From Gammaproteobacteria bacterium (GTDB taxonomy: Bacteria > Pseudomonadota > Gammaproteobacteria > JABABF01): 8,572 nt of DNA. Positions within the stretch are counted from its first letter, which is position 1. Each line of letters begins with the position of its first letter. The DNA is taken from contig JABABF010000164.1 in NCBI GenBank assembly GCA_014238345.1, forward strand, positions 1 through 8,572, in the 5' to 3' direction. The position numbers and the translations under genes are program-made. Positions 6,507 to 8,572 of this stretch are shown one piece after another. The notes under the pieces are model-generated. The model was given only the letters and a program-made list of their open reading frames with translations, searched no databases and was not told the DNA's origin.

Positions 6507-7646
6507 ATGACTGGGTACAAGCACACTCGCGCCAACGCCGCCCTGATAGTGCTGATGCTATCGCTGATAGGCTGTGCCGATGGCGAGGATACCGCCACTG
6601 CTCTGCGGTCATTCGCCTGCCTGCCGAGCGCGGACATCAAGGTAGTCTGTGGGTTACAAAACCCTGAAGACCTTGTGCTCTACGACGATGATGGCGGCTG
6701 GCTACTGATCAGCCAGATGAGTGGCGGGGACTTCGCCAGTGCACCCGGTAGCCTCATCGCCTGGCAACCCGAAAGCGGTCGCCGCCAGCGGCTGTGGCCC
6801 CCTGAAGCTCAGACGCTGTCCGATGCGATACGGGACGAGGCGCACTGGGGTGACCCGACCTGCCCGCAGCCCGCGCAGTTCTCGCCGCATGGCATCGACC
6901 TTGGCACACGTCCTGACGGCGCATCGGTGCTGCTGGTGGTGAATCACCGTGCGGAGGGCGTGGCCAGCATCGAGTTCTTTGCCCTGCAAAGTGTGGCCGA
7001 TGCGCCACAACTCGAATGGCGTGGCTGTGTGATGGCTGTGCCGGGGGCGGTGATGAACGATGTCGTGGCCGCTGGTAACGGCTTTATCGCCTCGCGGATG
7101 TACAGCGTACCGATGCCTGCCTGGCGCGGCTTCCTGATGGCTACCATGAGGCTGAATACCGGCAGTGTGCACGAATGGCAACCCGCTGAGGGCTGGCGCG
7201 AGATTCCAAACTCTGCTGGTGCGTTGCCCAACGGCCTCGCCCTATCGTCCAACGGCCAGACCCTGTTTGTGCATCAGTACTTTGACCAGCAGCTACTCAA
7301 ACTGAACCGGCTCAGCGGGGAGCTTCTGGGTAGCCTGCCCATCGTACATGGCGACAACCTGAGCTGGACGGCGGACGGCTCGTTGCTGTCAGCCTCGCAT
7401 CCAGCGGGACTAGAGGAGATGAGCATCTGCCATGAGCTGGAAAACGGTGCCTGCCTGAGCGATATGCTGATTCAGCGCATTGAGCCGCAGAGCCTGCGCA
7501 TCACCCATGCTTTCCACCATCGCGGCGAGCCCTTCGGCATGGCGACCGTGGCGGTAGAGCGCGGCGGGGAGATCTATGTCGGCTCGTTCCGCGCCGACCG
7601 CATAGCTCACTTCCCGGTAGAGCGACTGCAGGCAGTGGAGCCATAG
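6507..7646 (+). CDS. Paraoxonase/arylesterase-family lipoprotein
   Basis: From ATG 6507 this is a 379-residue protein with a short basic N-terminus, a hydrophobic core and lipobox LSLIGC (Cys23), so it should be exported and lipid-anchored. AGAGGGAG just before the ATG supports this start over ATG 6486 or TTG 6381. The mature part resembles animal PON1 along most of its length, a six-bladed calcium-binding propeller in the SMP-30/strictosidine-synthase-like superfamily. The key PON1 residues have counterparts: calcium ligands Glu54 (NPED), Asn184 (MNDVV), Asn242 (PNGLALS), Asp283-Asn284 (GDNLSW); catalytic-site His128 (SPHGID), His147 (VVNHR) and His298 (ASHP). PON enzymes hydrolyse lactones and aryl esters, so a lactonase or esterase is the natural guess; the substrate, including acyl-homoserine lactones, is inference. 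GC-rich like the core genes, so probably not transferred together with qNOR. Convergent with rpe. Confidence 0.88.
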   Translation: MTGYKHTRANAALIVLMLSLIGCADGEDTATALRSFACLPSADIKVVCGLQNPEDLVLYDDDGGWLLISQMSGGDFASAPGSLIAWQPESGRRQRLWPPEAQTLSDAIRDEAHWGDPTCPQPAQFSPHGIDLGTRPDGASVLLVVNHRAEGVASIEFFALQSVADAPQLEWRGCVMAVPGAVMNDVVAAGNGFIASRMYSVPMPAWRGFLMATMRLNTGSVHEWQPAEGWREIPNSAGALPNGLALSSNGQTLFVHQYFDQQLLKLNRLSGELLGSLPIVHGDNLSWTADGSLLSASHPAGLEEMSICHELENGACLSDMLIQRIEPQSLRITHAFHHRGEPFGMATVAVERGGEIYVGSFRADRIAHFPVERLQAVEP

Positions 7647-7774
7647 CGAACGGGAGGAGGGGGGGCTGTCGATTTGGCGGAAATCTACCCACCTCAGGCA
7701 CTACACAGCTAATTGGTGGCTGAGCAGGACGGTGGGGAGCCCCGCCCGATGAACTGGCGCTGAGCTAAGTAGCC
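7647..7774. other. Convergent intergenic spacer, PON-family gene to rpe
   Basis: This 128-base spacer lies between two convergent genes, where terminators would be expected. It has a G-run (about 7653-7666) and GC-rich self-complementary sequence near 7731-7750 (GGTGGGGAGCCCCGCC), but the loop would be only about two bases and no T-run follows in either direction. I see no coding potential and no clear terminator. Confidence 0.4.
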
Positions 7775-8449
7775 CTAAGCCCCCGCCAGCGCACCCCGCA
7801 GGGTAGCGATGGCGCTGGCTCGGTCACTCTGACCAAAGATTGCTGTGCCCGCGATAAAAGTATCGGCACCTGCAACACTGATGCGAGCAATATTTGATGC
7901 ATCAATGCCGCCATCCACAGCAAGGCGCACGGGACGCGCCGAGGCCTCAATACGCGCGCGCACCTCGACGATCTTGTCCAGCACAGCGGGCAGGAAAGCC
8001 TGCCCACCAAAGCCCGGATTGACTGACATTAACAGCACTTGATCTAACTGCTCCAGCGTGTAATCCAGCGCCTGCGCTCCGGTGGCTGGATTGAGTGCCA
8101 GACCCGGCTTGGCACCACAATCGGCGATCAGGCGCAACGAGCGATCGACATGCGTGGTGGCATCCGGATGAATAGTGATCCAATCGGCACCCGCATCGGC
8201 GAAGGCACGGATCAAGTCATCTACTGGCGAGACCATTAGGTGCACATCCAGCGGCGCCTCAATTCCTGCCTTGCGCAGTGCCTGACACACCAGTGGCCCG
8301 AAAGTTAGATTCGGCACATAGTGCTGGTCCATGACATCTAGGTGCAGCCAATCCGCACCACCAGCGAGCGCATCACGCGCCTCCGCGCCGAGCGCAGCAC
8401 AGTCGGCGGCTAACAGGGAAGGGGCAATAATAGGAGCTTGGGTGGGCAT
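7775..8449 (-). CDS. rpe: Ribulose-phosphate 3-epimerase
   Basis: Interconverts D-ribulose 5-phosphate and D-xylulose 5-phosphate in the pentose phosphate pathway or Calvin cycle; a cytoplasmic TIM-barrel metalloenzyme. The 224 residues match the family length. Seen: IAPSLLAAD (Ser11), LHLDVMDQHYVPNLTFGP (metal/substrate residues His36, Asp38, Met40), DVHLMV (His70, Met72), VNPGFGGQ phosphate-binding loop (143-150), and VDGGI with catalytic/metal Asp179. The ATG at 8449 places the N-terminus correctly against the family, but the 25 bases before it are a C-rich run (AACCCCCCC directly before ATG) with no Shine-Dalgarno sequence. In many gammaproteobacteria rpe is followed by gph and trp genes; here nothing follows on its strand, only the convergent PON-family gene. 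Confidence 0.96.
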   Translation of the reverse strand: MPTQAPIIAPSLLAADCAALGAEARDALAGGADWLHLDVMDQHYVPNLTFGPLVCQALRKAGIEAPLDVHLMVSPVDDLIRAFADAGADWITIHPDATTHVDRSLRLIADCGAKPGLALNPATGAQALDYTLEQLDQVLLMSVNPGFGGQAFLPAVLDKIVEVRARIEASARPVRLAVDGGIDASNIARISVAGADTFIAGTAIFGQSDRASAIATLRGALAGA

Positions 8450-8464
8450 GGGGGGGTTAGGGGG
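8440..8464 (+). other. G-quadruplex-type motif over the rpe start
   Basis: Plus-strand G-runs at 8440-8442 (3), 8444-8446 (3), 8450-8456 (7) and 8460-8464 (5) are separated by loops T, CAT and TTA. This meets the usual four-run, short-loop criterion for a G-quadruplex. The CAT loop is the complement of the rpe ATG. The G-rich strand is the template strand of rpe, so the rpe mRNA start is C-rich. Whether it folds or regulates is unknown. Confidence 0.55.
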
Positions 8465-8530
8465 TGGTTAATGCCTAGTTTAGCGGCTATAGGGACTGGA
8501 GGATATTCGAAGGCTCTTACACATATTGCG

Positions 8531-8547
8531 TCAGGTATAATTCAGGT
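8531..8547 (+). promoter_or_regulatory. TATAAT box between TCAGGT direct repeats
   Basis: TCAGGT occurs at 8531-8536 and 8542-8547, starts 11 bases apart (about one helical turn), and a perfect TATAAT (8536-8541) lies across the gap. This looks like a -10 box with an operator-like direct repeat. No good -35 (TTGACA-like) lies 16-18 bases upstream, so the promoter call is weak. Confidence 0.35.
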
Positions 8548-8572
8548 GATTTGTCAATGGCGGGGGGCAGAC
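8544..8572 (+). other. Possible translation start of a next plus-strand gene
   Basis: AGGTGA (8544-8549) is a good Shine-Dalgarno match seven bases before ATG 8557, with only five codons (MAGGR) visible before the window ends. It would be divergent from rpe. If TATAAT at 8536-8541 is used as a -10, this Shine-Dalgarno sequence would lie at the transcription start, so both cannot be right as read. Identity unknown. Confidence 0.2.

Noticed and set aside
6702..7252. Minus-strand open frames of up to 159 codons.
   Set aside because: They are antisense to the PON-family gene, whose conserved residues fix the plus strand as coding; the translations resemble no family.
8535..8557. Minus-strand TTGACA (8552-8557 on plus) as the -35 of an rpe promoter.
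   Set aside because: At 17-18 bases downstream there is only CTGACG-like sequence; the nearest AT-rich hexamer, TTATAC, is 11 bases away, too close.

Overview
This window looks like part of a chromosome from a GC-rich gammaproteobacterium. The main reason is the adk–hemH pair: an E. coli-type long adenylate kinase is followed 23 bases later by ferrochelatase, an arrangement familiar from enterics and related gammaproteobacteria. I cannot name a genus. Most of the window is GC-rich with C/G-ending codons. One gene, the quinol-dependent nitric oxide reductase, is clearly AT-richer and is probably a horizontal acquisition.

Layout. (1) Positions 1-1132, minus strand: the 5' part of a PDZ-domain lipoprotein of unknown function that runs off the window. 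(2) 1278-2048, minus: a classical short-chain dehydrogenase/reductase with all catalytic residues. (3) 2049-2179: a divergent promoter region with an inverted repeat and a small GNRA-loop hairpin in the SDR leader. (4) 2189-2839 and 2863-3873, plus: adk and hemH, probably one operon. HemH starts at TTG and has cysteines compatible with a [2Fe-2S] cluster. (5) 4047-6347, plus: a 766-residue single-subunit qNOR with all heme and FeB ligands, in an AT-rich block starting just after hemH. (6) 6507-7646, plus: a lipoprotein of the paraoxonase (PON/arylesterase) six-bladed propeller family with calcium and catalytic residues in place. (7) 7775-8449, minus: ribulose-phosphate 3-epimerase (rpe), whose start codon lies inside a four-run G-quadruplex-type motif and which has no Shine-Dalgarno sequence. 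(8) 8450-8572: an upstream region with a TATAAT box between two direct repeats and a possible start of another plus-strand gene.

How the genes relate. adk and hemH are housekeeping genes (nucleotide balance; last step of heme b synthesis). qNOR needs heme b and removes NO at the cytoplasmic membrane. NO is known to destroy the [2Fe-2S] cluster of mammalian ferrochelatase, so a cysteine-rich HemH next to an acquired NO reductase is a suggestive pairing, though function has to be tested. The two predicted lipoproteins and the SDR have no evident pathway link to these genes. I found no tRNA, rRNA, CRISPR array, transposase or integrase, and no convincing rho-independent terminator. I see no clear multi-gene novel system. 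The most unusual items are the PON-family lipoprotein, the HemH cysteine pattern, the acquired qNOR and the G-rich rpe start.
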